From Hymenobacter baengnokdamensis (GTDB taxonomy: Bacteria > Bacteroidota > Bacteroidia > Cytophagales > Hymenobacteraceae): DNA of 64,000 nucleotides. Below are positions 26,357-34,889 of this stretch, one piece after another. The notes beneath the pieces were generated by a model. The model worked only from the letters and a program-made list of their open reading frames with translations, ran no database searches and was not told the DNA's origin. The stretch covers positions 4,030,001 to 4,094,000 of the forward strand of contig NZ_CP044285.1 of the NCBI RefSeq assembly GCF_008728635.1. Direction: 5' to 3'. The translations under genes were made by a program, and so were the position numbers. Each line of letters begins with the position of its first letter. Position 1 is the first letter of the stretch.

Positions 26357-26690
26357 ACACGGGCACCGGCAAGGAAAAAGCATGATTTATCCGCAGTTCG
26401 GCTTGCACCAGCGCCGTAATACACTGCACTTGGGTAGATAAGCGCGCGAAGAATGGCAGGCAGAGCACAAGCTCCTGAATTGCCAGCTGCAATGCTATTG
26501 TGCCGTCGGCTACCAACTGTACAGGCGCACTATCGAGTTCCGCCGCTAAATCGACTTCCAGCGGCTGCACCAGCGGGCCATTATTAGTTAGGTAACAACA
26601 CTTCCAAATACCTGATAAATCAGTAATATACTCGCTTAATAGCGGGGTTATAGTCTCCGTAACCGAAATAACATCAACTTCCTTAGACAT
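26349..26690 (-). CDS. Small protein of unknown function, coupled to the GT2 gene
   Basis: A 113-residue protein with start at 26690 (MSKEVDVISVTETITPLLSE). A longer frame extends upstream into the IS remnant at 26801-27063, so the 26690 ATG is preferred. I do not recognise a family. The protein is hydrophobic to acidic and has a Cys-rich patch (IWKCCYLTNNG). Its 3' end overlaps the GT2 start by 8 bp, so it is probably the first gene of the group and may have a helper role in the same glycan pathway. That role is inference only. Confidence 0.6.
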   Translation of the reverse strand: MSKEVDVISVTETITPLLSEYITDLSGIWKCCYLTNNGPLVQPLEVDLAAELDSAPVQLVADGTIALQLAIQELVLCLPFFARLSTQVQCITALVQAELRINHAFSLPVPVYV

Positions 26691-26800
26691 AGCAAAGAAG
26701 AGTAGCCGAGTAGTCAACCAGCGCAATAAAGGCTGTATGATTACACAAAGTAAGGTATTAGGCCACCTTAAAGCTAAACAATTTACAACTGTATTATTAT

Positions 26801-27063
26801 TGAAGCTGTTTAGGAAGTAGTCAGTCGAGCGTAAAACAGAAAAGACTCCCACAAAAGCGGGAAATTTGAGGTGCGACCCATCTACTCCCTGAACTATACC
26901 GCCGCCTGGCCATTGAGCGCCTCAACGCTTGGCTCGACGGCTTCAAGGCCCTGCTCGTACGCTATGAAACCAGCTTGCAAAATTGGCTAGCCTGCACTGG
27001 CTCGCCTTTACCGTGCTGCTACTGCGTAAAATTGCCCCGCCGCCTACTTCCTAAACAGCTTCA
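26801..27063. mobile_element. Internally deleted IS5-family element (MITE-like remnant)
   Basis: Perfect 20-bp inverted repeats (TGAAGCTGTTTAGGAAGTAG) sit at 26801-26820 and 27044-27063. Taking the element as 26802-27062, it is bounded by ATT on both sides (26799-26801 and 27063-27065), which fits a short target duplication as made by some IS5-family elements. Of the original element only about 260 bp remains: the ends and a piece of the transposase C-terminus. It cannot move by itself but could be mobilised by a full copy. It lies just upstream of the glycan gene group. Confidence 0.8.
26896..27055 (+). pseudogene. IS5-family transposase C-terminal fragment, frameshifted
   Basis: Reading from 26897 gives YRRLAIERLNAWLDGFKAL and LVRYETSLQNWLA, the well-known C-terminal block of IS5-type transposases. 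Near 26990 the frame shifts, and the next frame continues LHWLAFTVLLLRKIAPPPTS and then a stop. So the gene lost its N-terminal three quarters by deletion and then a reading frame. It is inside the 26801-27063 element. Confidence 0.75.
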
Positions 27064-27309
27064 TTGTTTCCCCAACTAAAATAAAAGCAAAAAAAACATG
27101 ACACAACCACTTGAAGTTCAAAAAATTTACTTCATATAAAAACCATTTGGACTCGAAATTGCTCTTCTATCAACTGTAGTAGTCAGCCAGTGCTTTGCGC
27201 AGCAGCTTAATTCTGGCAGTATTTATACACTTTAGGCATCGCTAAATGGCTACCTACCTGGCACTTTGAGAGCAGCAATCTATACATACCCCTTATACAT
27301 AGGCTAGCC
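27064..27309. other. Non-coding, AT-rich stretch beside the IS remnant
   Basis: About 245 bp lies between the IS remnant and the stop of the next minus-strand gene. The first part is A/T-rich (ATAAAAGCAAAAAAAACATG). I see no gene, tRNA or clear terminator in it. Confidence 0.6.
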
Positions 27310-28110
27310 CTAAAACTGCTGCTGGTGCGAAAAGCTGAAGCCTACCTTGCTACCCCGGCTAACCTGCTGGTTTTCGAGCTTTTGCTTGACGCTGATACGC
27401 TGAATCTCGGGCAGCGGCGGTGCAATGAGGTCGTTATTGACGGCCGCAATCATAGCGCTTTCCACAAACAGGCGCATGGCTTCGGGTGTAATAACACTGC
27501 CGCTCATGTCGTGGTCGGGTAGCTCGAGCTGCTGCACGCCCTCCAGGAAATAGTGACTGTCGATATTGATGAGCAGGCGGCCGAGCAGATAGCCGGGGTC
27601 ATTGAGGCGCTGGTAGCGAATGCTGTCGGCCATGAAGTTGTAGGCCATAATGTGGCCGAAGAAGCGCCGCCGGAAGTCGGCCTCCACGTAGGGCGTGTTG
27701 AGTAGCGCGAAATCGTCGGGGAAGGTGACGATGTTGGAGTGCATCACGAACACCAGCAAATCGCCCGAGAAGCGGATGTGAAACTCCATCTCATTGACGG
27801 GCAGGCACTCGATGCGCACGCTGGCGTCGGCATCGGTGGTCACTTTCTGCGTCAGCTCCAGGCAGAGCTGCTGCGACACCTGGCGCAGCAAGATAAACGC
27901 CGCCTGCGTGGCCCGAAAAATCGCCTGCTTGGCACTCGACTTTTCGCGCAGGCCCTCGGCAATGAGGTTGAGGCGGTCGGGGGGTAAGGCAGGGGCAGCT
28001 TCGGCTACCTTCGCCGGGGCAACGGTCTTTTTAGAAGGCCGGGGAGCTTTTTTGGGGGCAGGGGGCAGGCTGGCAAGGGCGGGAGTTGCGGTGGCAGCAG
28101 ATTTAGCCAT
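27310..28110 (-). CDS. Conserved cytoplasmic protein of unknown function
   Basis: A 266-residue protein. I used the ATG at 28110 (MAKSAATATPAL) because the sequence upstream of it is Arg/Ser-rich with no conserved pattern. The first 55 or so residues are Ala/Lys/Pro-rich and probably disordered (KKAPRPSKKTVAPAK). The rest is a folded domain: LNLIAEGLREKSSAKQAIFR, VRIECLPVNEMEFHIRFSGD, FPDDFALLNTPYVEADFRRR, YLLGRLLINIDSHYFLEG. I do not recognise a characterised family. No signal peptide or membrane segment is present. It is transcribed away from the DPP-IV gene. Confidence 0.7.
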   Translation of the reverse strand: MAKSAATATPALASLPPAPKKAPRPSKKTVAPAKVAEAAPALPPDRLNLIAEGLREKSSAKQAIFRATQAAFILLRQVSQQLCLELTQKVTTDADASVRIECLPVNEMEFHIRFSGDLLVFVMHSNIVTFPDDFALLNTPYVEADFRRRFFGHIMAYNFMADSIRYQRLNDPGYLLGRLLINIDSHYFLEGVQQLELPDHDMSGSVITPEAMRLFVESAMIAAVNNDLIAPPLPEIQRISVKQKLENQQVSRGSKVGFSFSHQQQF

Positions 28111-28355
28111 ATAAACCGGGTAAGTGGCGGCAGAAGATAAAAAGGAGCCGCGCCGTATAGGTACGCAAAGAGACCGGGCAGTGGTTGTGAAAACACCGCC
28201 CCGACGCTCCGGCAACAACCAGGAAAGCCGGCTCCGGAAGAAGTAGCCGCTGGCCAGGCCGCCCTCGGGCCACTTTGCGCGTCTTTGGAGCCCGGCAGCC
28301 CCTGGCTATGCCCAAGCTGCTGTAATTTCAACGCTTCAACTCTTATTCTTTACGC

Positions 28356-30527
28356 ATGATACAGCACACAGTCCGCCAGGCGGGCGTGACAGTAGCCCTG
28401 CTCCTGGCCGGCACCGCCGCCACCCAGGCGCAAGTAGGCCCCGGCACCCAGTGGACCAAAGATGGCTACGGCTACCTGAAAGTGCAGCAGGACGAGCTTG
28501 TGCAGCTTGATGCCCGTAAAACCGGCCAGGCGCTCACTATCCTCAGCAAGCAGCAGCTAACGCCACAGGGAGCCACGGCGCCCCTGAAAGTGCGCCGCTT
28601 TTCGCTCTCCGATGACGGCAAGCAGGTGCTGCTCAACACCAATACCAGGAAGGTATGGCGCTACGACACCCGTGGCGACTATTGGGTGTATGATTTGGCT
28701 ACCAAGCAATTAACCCAACTCGGAAAGGGCCGGCCCGAGTCGTCGCTGATGTTTGCTAAGTTTTCGCCCGATGGCAAAAAAGTGGCTTACGTGAGCGAGC
28801 ACAACCTCTACGTGGAGGACCTAGCCGACCACCACATTACGCAGCTTACCAGCGATGGCACCGACCGGCTTATCAACGGCACCTTCGACTGGGTGTATGA
28901 AGAGGAGCTGGATTGCCGCGACGGCTTCCGCTGGGCCCCCGATGGCCAGAGCCTCGCCTACTGGCAGCTCGACGCCACCAAAACGCGCAACTATCTGATG
29001 CTGAACACCACCGACGCGCTGTATCCCTACACGGTGCCGGTAGAATACCCCGTGGTAGGCCAAGACCCCAGCCGCGCCCGCATTGGCGTGGTGCCGGTAG
29101 CCGGCGGCCCTACCCGGTGGATGGATATCCCCGGCGATGCCGTGCAACATTACCTGCCGCGCATGGAGTGGTCGGGCAAAAACGAGTTGATAGTGCAGCA
29201 GCTCAACCGCCGCCAGAACGAGAGCACTATCATTCTCTGCAACACGGCCACCGGCTCGGCTAAGCCGATTTTCAGCGAAACCGACAAGGCCTGGGTTGAT
29301 GCCAAGGACGAAGCCGTGGGCTGGAACTGGATTGAGGGCGGCAAGCGCTTTGTGTGGAGCAGCGAAAAAGACGGCTGGCGCCACCTCTACGCCGTGGACC
29401 GCACCGGCAAGGAGCAGCTGCTCACGCCCGGCAACTACGACGTTATCAGCGTGGCAACCATCAGCGAGCCGGCGGGCACCATTTACTTCATGGCCTCGCC
29501 TACCAATGCCACCCAGACTTACCTCTATAAAGTGCCGCTGAAGGGCGGCAAGGCCGAGCGCGTAACGCCCGCCGCTCTCACCGGCTCGAACAGCTACGAC
29601 GTGTCGCCCAACGGGAAAATTGCGCTGCATACCTTCTCCAACACCGGCACCTTCCCGGTAGCCGACGTGGTAAGCCTGCCCGCCCACACCCGCCTGAGCG
29701 GCGGCGAGGTGCCCGAGCAGGCTAGGAATATGAAGCTGCCCAAAACGGAGTTTTTTCAGGTAAAAACCGTGGATGGCGTGACCCTCGACGGCTGGATGGT
29801 GAAGCCTACCAACTTCGACCCCCGCAAGAAATACCCCATCGTGTTTTACGTGTATGGCGAACCGGCCAGCCAGACCGTAACCGACCGCTTCGGCACGGGC
29901 CTCAACCGCCTCTACCAGGGCAACATGGCTGATGATGGCTACATCTACGCCTCGCTCGAAAACCGGGGAGCCCCCGCCCCGCGCGGCCGCGAGTTTCGCA
30001 AGGCTATTTACCACAACATCGGCAGCCTGAATATCCGCGACCAGGCGATGGGCGCGCAGGAAGTATTAAAAAACAGCTATATTGATACCAGCCGCGTGGC
30101 CGTGTGGGGCTGGAGCGGCGGCGGCTCCTCCACCCTCAACCTGCTGTATCAGTACCCCGGTATTTATAAAACGGGTATTTCCATCGCGGCCGTGGACAAC
30201 CAGCTCAACTACGACAATATATATCAGGAACGCTACATGGGCCTGCTGCCGGAAGACCGGCACTTTTTCGTGGACAACTCGCCCCTGGCGCACGTCAAAG
30301 GCCTGCGCGGCAACCTGCTGCTCGTGCACGGCACCGGCGATGACAACGTGCACTACAACAACGCCGAGCAGATGATTAATGAGCTGGTGAAGAACAATAA
30401 AACCTTCCAGCTGATGAGCTATCCCAACCGCACGCACAGCATTTCGGAGGGTGAAGGCACCAGCCGCCACCTGGCCAGCACCTACACGAAGTTTTTAAAG
30501 GAAAACTGCCCTCCCGGCGGCCGGTAA
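28356..30527 (+). CDS. S9 family peptidase, dipeptidyl-peptidase IV type
   Basis: A 723-residue exported serine peptidase that removes N-terminal X-Pro/X-Ala dipeptides. The signal peptide is at 1-26 (AGVTVALLLAGTAATQAQ). The beta-propeller follows, with the DWVYEEE motif that binds the free amino end of substrates, then the alpha/beta-hydrolase domain. The triad is visible: Ser587 (GWSGGGSS), Asp662 (GTGDDNVH, with Asn664 next to it as in DPP-IV) and His694 (PNRTHSI). It is probably periplasmic and could serve protein or peptide scavenging. A strong terminator follows at 30553-30589. Confidence 0.94.
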   Translation: MIQHTVRQAGVTVALLLAGTAATQAQVGPGTQWTKDGYGYLKVQQDELVQLDARKTGQALTILSKQQLTPQGATAPLKVRRFSLSDDGKQVLLNTNTRKVWRYDTRGDYWVYDLATKQLTQLGKGRPESSLMFAKFSPDGKKVAYVSEHNLYVEDLADHHITQLTSDGTDRLINGTFDWVYEEELDCRDGFRWAPDGQSLAYWQLDATKTRNYLMLNTTDALYPYTVPVEYPVVGQDPSRARIGVVPVAGGPTRWMDIPGDAVQHYLPRMEWSGKNELIVQQLNRRQNESTIILCNTATGSAKPIFSETDKAWVDAKDEAVGWNWIEGGKRFVWSSEKDGWRHLYAVDRTGKEQLLTPGNYDVISVATISEPAGTIYFMASPTNATQTYLYKVPLKGGKAERVTPAALTGSNSYDVSPNGKIALHTFSNTGTFPVADVVSLPAHTRLSGGEVPEQARNMKLPKTEFFQVKTVDGVTLDGWMVKPTNFDPRKKYPIVFYVYGEPASQTVTDRFGTGLNRLYQGNMADDGYIYASLENRGAPAPRGREFRKAIYHNIGSLNIRDQAMGAQEVLKNSYIDTSRVAVWGWSGGGSSTLNLLYQYPGIYKTGISIAAVDNQLNYDNIYQERYMGLLPEDRHFFVDNSPLAHVKGLRGNLLLVHGTGDDNVHYNNAEQMINELVKNNKTFQLMSYPNRTHSISEGEGTSRHLASTYTKFLKENCPPGGR

Positions 30528-30552
30528 CGACCGCCTCACGCGACGATTAAGT

Positions 30553-30589
30553 AAAAAGCCCCATTTCCAAATCGGAGATGGGGCTTTTT
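30553..30589 (+). terminator. Intrinsic terminator after the S9 peptidase gene
   Basis: AAAAAGCCCCATTTCC and its near-complement ending ATGGGGCTTTTT form a stem of 12 perfect pairs plus looser inner pairs around a short loop, and a T run follows. The A run on the other side lets it also serve the converging histidine kinase gene. Confidence 0.85.
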
Positions 30590-30642
30590 GCGCCTACTCC
30601 AAGCCGTAGCCGCTTCCGGTGCGGCTACGGCCGCGCAGCCGA

Positions 30643-31725
30643 CTAACCGGCCAGCGGCAGCTCAATAAGGAAGGTAGTGCCCTTGCCCTCAGTGCTTTGA
30701 AACGAAATACTTCCCTCATGCAGCTCAATAATGGCCTTGATGATGGACATACCCAGTCCGGTGCTGCGCTCGCCGCGCAGGCCCGGCCGGCGGGCTTTGG
30801 TAAACTTTTCAAACAAGCCCGCCTGCAACGCTACCGGAATACCAATGCCGGTATCGGCCACGGTTATCAGCGCGTGGCTGGCAGTTGCTACCACCCGCAG
30901 CGTAATGGTGCCGCCATCGGGCGTAAACTTAATGGCGTTGGACATCAGGTTGTTCATGACCTGCATAAACTTGTTCTGGTCCATCTCCACAAAAATCGGC
31001 ACTCCTTCTGCCTCAAACCCGAAATGCTTGTCTGTGTAGCGGCTGCCGGTTTGGTACTGCGTAATGAGCAGGCGCAGCTTTTCGACCAGCTCTATCCGCT
31101 CGCGCCGCAGCACTACGTTCACCGAATCGAGAAACTCATGGTCAACGAAGTCGCGAATCAACCCTATGCTGTCGCGGCATAAGTCGCGCATGTGGTCAAT
31201 CGCAGTTGTCAGCGCTGCATCTTGCAGCGGCGCCACTGCTTCGTGAAAATAGTCGCTCATTTGCTGAAGGACGCTGAACGGACCAGCCAGCTCGTGCGAC
31301 AGAATCTCCAGCGTCGTATTTTTTTTCGTGTTGTACTTATCGGCATGCCAAAGCGCGGTCTTGGTGGCCGAAATATCTTCCAGCAAGCCGCCCACCTGGT
31401 CGCCATCGGGGCCGGCAAGCCAATGCGGCGTGATGCTCAGATGCTGCACCAGCCCTTCGGGTGTGCGCAGCCGCAGCTCAAACGGCTCCCGGAGCTGGCC
31501 CCCGCGCCAGCGCTGCCAGCAATCCAGCGCATGCTCGTAGTCATCGGGATGAATACGCGCCAGTAGCCCCGGCAGCTCCTCGTTTACCCGCTCGCAGTGG
31601 CCCTGCAGCAGCTCTTCATAGGCAGCACTCACATAGCTGACGCGCTGCGACTGCACCTCATAAACAAAAAAAACCTGCGGCGACTGCTGCAGGAAGCTGG
31701 TAATAAAAGCGGTAGGGAAAGACAT
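30643..31725 (-). CDS. PAS-domain sensor histidine kinase (soluble)
   Basis: A 360-residue kinase started at 31725 (MSFPTAFITSFLQQ); upstream residues are Leu-rich but poorly supported. A PAS domain occupies about 10-125 (ARIHPDDYEHALDCW is the typical helix). A HisKA dimerisation helix has the phospho-acceptor at His144 (EILSHELAGPFSVLQ). An ATPase domain shows the N box NLMSNAIKFTPDGG, the G1 box DTGIGIP and the G2 box GLGMSIIKAI. No membrane segment is seen, so it senses a cytoplasmic signal. No response regulator gene is nearby; it is an orphan kinase here. Confidence 0.93.
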   Translation of the reverse strand: MSFPTAFITSFLQQSPQVFFVYEVQSQRVSYVSAAYEELLQGHCERVNEELPGLLARIHPDDYEHALDCWQRWRGGQLREPFELRLRTPEGLVQHLSITPHWLAGPDGDQVGGLLEDISATKTALWHADKYNTKKNTTLEILSHELAGPFSVLQQMSDYFHEAVAPLQDAALTTAIDHMRDLCRDSIGLIRDFVDHEFLDSVNVVLRRERIELVEKLRLLITQYQTGSRYTDKHFGFEAEGVPIFVEMDQNKFMQVMNNLMSNAIKFTPDGGTITLRVVATASHALITVADTGIGIPVALQAGLFEKFTKARRPGLRGERSTGLGMSIIKAIIELHEGSISFQSTEGKGTTFLIELPLAG

Positions 31726-32327
31726 GGTTGCTGAAAGCTTAGCCGTACAATATAGGTAATGTAGCAGCAATGAGGGCAGCAGTGGCACAAAGGCAAAACT
31801 GGCTTCCGCTGGCGCACCCGGCTCCAAAGCGGGTAGTATGCCAGCCGGTGCCCCAGGAGCCGTGCAGGCTACGCTTCCGCTTCCTGCGGCCGGGCCTTCA
31901 GCACCCTCCCTGCCGGTACATATGAGCTTACGCAGGCTTTAGCTACCAAAGCTACTCAGTAGTAGCGCAGTTTGGCAGGCTGCACTCCCAAGCTGCTTTA
32001 CTAAGCGCGCCGACCAGCCCGCCCCACGGCCGGGCCGGCTCTCTGTGTGCAAAGAACTTAAGTGCCGCCGGCTACCCGCCTGCGCATCACCTGGAGCCAT
32101 CGGCAAAACCCACTGACCGAAAGTACTGAAAACAGGGTTCCTTGCGAGCGGGGTTTCAGCTCGGCCGCGTGTCCTCTTTCAGATTACGTGCGGCGGCGCC
32201 GCAGATGTTTCTGGGCAGGCAGTACGTTTGCAGCAGCGGATGGCCGCGAGGCCGCTTTGCGGCGGTACAGCCCCCTGCTCACCGGCCGGCCCAACCGGCT
32301 TCCCCTGCGTAAATCGACGATTATACC
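31726..32327. other. Long non-coding gap before the GH97 gene
   Basis: About 600 bp without a credible gene. Short open frames here lack normal codon use and conserved sequence. A TACGTTTG at 32223-32230 matches the -7 box exactly, but no TTG-type -33 box stands 19 bp upstream. The gap could hold regulatory DNA for the GH97 gene. I see no known riboswitch. Confidence 0.5.
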
Positions 32328-34439
32328 ATGAAAAAATATTTGTTGCTGTGGCTGCTGCCGGCTTTTCAGGCGGCGGCCCAGTCTCCCGCCGCGCCGCCCC
32401 TAACGGCCAGCCTGGGCGGCGTAAAGCTGACGTTTTCGCTCACGGCCGGCCGGCCGGGCTACGCCGTAACGTACGACCAGAAGCCAGTAGTAACTACCTC
32501 GCGGCTGGGTATTGCCCTGGAAGACGGCCAGGGCTTTGCCGGGCCGCTGGTGCTCACGGGCAGCGAGCTGAAAGACGTGGACGAAACCTGGCAGCCCGTG
32601 TGGGGCGAAGTGAAGAGCATTCGAAATCATTATCAGCAGCTCACGGTGCACCTGCGCCAGCCCGCCGCGCCCGGCCGGCGGCTCGACGTAGTATTTCGGG
32701 TATTTGCCGACGGTGTGGGGTTCCGCTATGAGTTTCCGCGCCAGCTGGCGCTGGGCAATTTCGTAGTCAGCGACGAGCTGACCGAGTTTGCCCTGCCCGC
32801 CGACCACCAGGCATTCTGGATACCCGGCGACTACGATACCAACGAGTATCTCTACACGCACTCGCGGCTAAGTGCCGTCGACAACTCGGCGCAGGTGCGG
32901 TCGTCGGGCGAGATTGCCGTGCGCGCGGCCCCCGACCCGCAGGCCGTGGCCACGCCGCTCATGCTCAAGGCCGACAACGGCTTATACCTCAACATTCATG
33001 AGGCGGCGCAGGTAAACTACCCGGCCATGCAACTGCACGTCGACCGCGCCAGCCACGTGCTCACGGCCCGCCTCGTGCCCAGTGCCGTAGGAGGCAAAGC
33101 CTTTTTGCACGCGCCCAGCCGCACGCCCTGGCGCACGCTCGTTATCAGCGACAAAGCGCCCGACATCCTGACTTCCAAGCTGATACTCAACCTGAACGAG
33201 CCGAACAAGCTACCCACTACCGACTGGATAAAACCTATGAAGTTTGTGGGCGTGTGGTGGGAGATGCAGACTGGCCGCTCTGATTGGAAATACGCCGCCA
33301 GTGCCGACACGCTCGACCCGCAGGGCCGGCTCATTCCGACCGGCCGCCACGGGGCTACTACTGCCAACGTGAAGCGCTACATCGACTTTGCCGCGCAGCA
33401 TGGCATTGCGGGCGTGCTGGTGGAGGGCTGGAACGTGGGCTGGGAAGACTGGTTTGGCAACTGGAAGGAAAACGTGTTTGATTTCGTGACACCCTATCCG
33501 GACTTTAATGTGCCGGAAATCAGCCGGTATGCAGCCAGCAAGGGGGTGAAAATGATAATGCACCACGAAACCTCGGGCGCGGCTACCAATTACGAGCAGC
33601 ACCTCGACACGGCCTACCAGTTTATGAACAGGTATGGCTACCCGGCCGTGAAAACCGGCTACGTAGGCCGCATTATCCCGCGCGGCGAGCACCACGACGG
33701 GCAGTGGATGAGCAATCACTTTGTGCGGGTGGCCGAGATGGCAGCCCGGCACCATGTAATGGTCGACATGCACGAATCGGTGCGCCCGACCGGCCTGAGC
33801 CGCACTTACCCCAACTGGATGGCCAGCGAGGCCGGGCGCGGCAACGAATACAATGCCTTCAGCACGGGTAGCCCGCCCGAGCACGAGACGATTATGCCCT
33901 TCACCCGCTTTATGGGGGGGCCAATGGACTATACGCCGGGCATTTTCAAGCTCAAAAACTTCGAGCCTTCGGGCAAGCGCCAGGTGCATACCACGCTGGC
34001 CAAACAGCTGGCATTGTACGTGGTACTATATAGTCCTTTGCAAATGGCGGCCGACCTTCCCGAGAACTACGAGCAGCACCTCGATGCCTTTCAGTTTATT
34101 CAGGATGTGCCCGTAGACTGGGATGATACCCGCGTGCTGGCTGCCGAGCCCGGCGACTACATTACCACCGCACGCAAAGCCAAAGGCAAAAACGAGTGGT
34201 ACCTGGGCAGCATCACGGATGAGCAGGCCCGTACGCAGCCCGTGAAGCTGGATTTTCTCACGCCCGGCCAGCGCTACGAGGCCACAATCTATGCCGACGG
34301 CAAAGGCGCCGACTGGCAGCAGAACCCGACGGCCTACCAGATTACCCGGCAGGTCATAACCAGTAAGTCGGCTCTGACGCTGAAGCTGGCCCCGGGCGGC
34401 GGCGCGGCAGTAAGCTTTAAACCCTTGGCCGGCAAGTAG
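32328..34439 (+). CDS. GH97 alpha-glucosidase (SusB-like, inverting type)
   Basis: A 703-residue exported enzyme that releases glucose from alpha-glucosides. The signal peptide is MKKYLLLWLLPAFQAAAQ. The three catalytic-region glutamates of the inverting subgroup are present: E414 (HHETSG), E483 (DMHESV) and E507 (GRGNEY). They line up at a constant offset of 25 with E439, E508 and E532 as I recall them for Bacteroides thetaiotaomicron SusB, so this is not the retaining type that uses an aspartate nucleophile. The GGPMDYTPGIF and QLALYVVLYSPLQMAADLPENYE blocks are also family marks. Unlike in the Sus locus, no SusC, SusD or SusR homologue is next to it. Confidence 0.96.
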   Translation: MKKYLLLWLLPAFQAAAQSPAAPPLTASLGGVKLTFSLTAGRPGYAVTYDQKPVVTTSRLGIALEDGQGFAGPLVLTGSELKDVDETWQPVWGEVKSIRNHYQQLTVHLRQPAAPGRRLDVVFRVFADGVGFRYEFPRQLALGNFVVSDELTEFALPADHQAFWIPGDYDTNEYLYTHSRLSAVDNSAQVRSSGEIAVRAAPDPQAVATPLMLKADNGLYLNIHEAAQVNYPAMQLHVDRASHVLTARLVPSAVGGKAFLHAPSRTPWRTLVISDKAPDILTSKLILNLNEPNKLPTTDWIKPMKFVGVWWEMQTGRSDWKYAASADTLDPQGRLIPTGRHGATTANVKRYIDFAAQHGIAGVLVEGWNVGWEDWFGNWKENVFDFVTPYPDFNVPEISRYAASKGVKMIMHHETSGAATNYEQHLDTAYQFMNRYGYPAVKTGYVGRIIPRGEHHDGQWMSNHFVRVAEMAARHHVMVDMHESVRPTGLSRTYPNWMASEAGRGNEYNAFSTGSPPEHETIMPFTRFMGGPMDYTPGIFKLKNFEPSGKRQVHTTLAKQLALYVVLYSPLQMAADLPENYEQHLDAFQFIQDVPVDWDDTRVLAAEPGDYITTARKAKGKNEWYLGSITDEQARTQPVKLDFLTPGQRYEATIYADGKGADWQQNPTAYQITRQVITSKSALTLKLAPGGGAAVSFKPLAGK

Positions 34440-34480
34440 TTTCGGCACTGCGCTAAGCAGCAAGCCCACCTTAGAAAAGC

Positions 34481-34516
34481 AGAAGCCCCGTTTCCAGGTC
34501 GGAAACGGGGCTTTTT
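34481..34516. terminator. Intrinsic terminator between GH97 and the tRNA genes
   Basis: AGAAGCCCCGTTTCC (34481-34495) and GGAAACGGGGCTTTTT (34501-34516) form a near-perfect 13-bp stem with a 5-nt loop. A T run follows on the plus strand, so it ends the GH97 transcript. The other arm may serve the converging tRNA transcript. Confidence 0.85.
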
Positions 34517-34517
34517 G

Positions 34518-34602
34518 CAGAGAAGGAGGGATTCGAACCCCCGGACCTGTTACAGTCAGCGGTTTTCAAGACCGCCGCAATCGACCACTCTGCCACTTCT
34601 CT
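34518..34602 (-). tRNA. tRNA-Ser (anticodon UGA)
   Basis: The acceptor AGAGAAG pairs with CTTCTCT (34596-34602 with 34519-34525). The anticodon loop CTTGAAA lies in a GCGGT/ACCGC stem region, and the T arm GGGTTCGAATCCC is complete. A long variable arm marks the class II serine type. The length is 85 nt without a CCA tail, and no CCA is encoded (the next bases are CAA). Confidence 0.95.
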
Positions 34603-34677
34603 AGTAAATAAAATGGTAAAACGGCAATCTGGCGAAGCGTGGAAGCTACTTTGCCAAGGCACTATTTCACCATTTCG

Positions 34678-34764
34678 CAGAGAGGGGGGGATTCGAACCC
34701 CCGATACCGTTGCCGGTATAACGGATTTCGAATCCGTCGCATTCGACCACTCTGCCACCTCTCT
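34678..34764 (-). tRNA. tRNA-Ser (anticodon CGA)
   Basis: The acceptor AGAGAGG pairs with CCTCTCT (34758-34764 with 34679-34685). The anticodon stem ACGGA/TCCGT holds the loop TTCGAAA, and the T arm is GGGTTCGAATCCC. The variable arm is long, as in class II serine tRNAs. The length is 87 nt without an encoded CCA. It lies 75 bp from the other serine tRNA on the same strand, so the two are probably one transcript. Confidence 0.95.
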
Positions 34765-34810
34765 AAAGGTCCCAATTGAGTGGTTGGGGCTGCAAAAGTA
34801 GGTAGCTAAT

Positions 34811-34889
34811 GACTAATGACCAATGACTAGCGACTAATTTTTTTCTACTTTATTTTAACTAATTAGTCACTAATCACTTATTATTGGTC
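34811..34889. repeat. Degenerate heptamer array forming an inverted repeat
   Basis: Four 7-bp units lie end to end at 34811-34838: GACTAAT, GACCAAT, GACTAGC, GACTAAT. After a T-rich 23-nt loop, four units in the opposite orientation occupy 34862-34889 (their complements read GACCAAT, AATAAGT, GATTAGT, GACTAAT). The outermost and innermost units pair well. The array reaches into the last codons of the BrkB gene, so it may act as its terminator. Confidence 0.6.

Noticed and set aside
31726..32327. A riboswitch or small RNA in the 600-bp gap
   Set aside because: No recognisable conserved aptamer or strong hairpin with a T run was found, so I only report the gap as non-coding.
32062..32331. An 89-codon open frame before the GH97 gene
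   Set aside because: It has biased Arg and Ser content and no conserved sequence, and it ends on the GH97 start.
34471..34758. A 95-codon open frame across the two serine tRNAs
   Set aside because: It only reflects the tRNA sequences and spacers and has no coding pattern.
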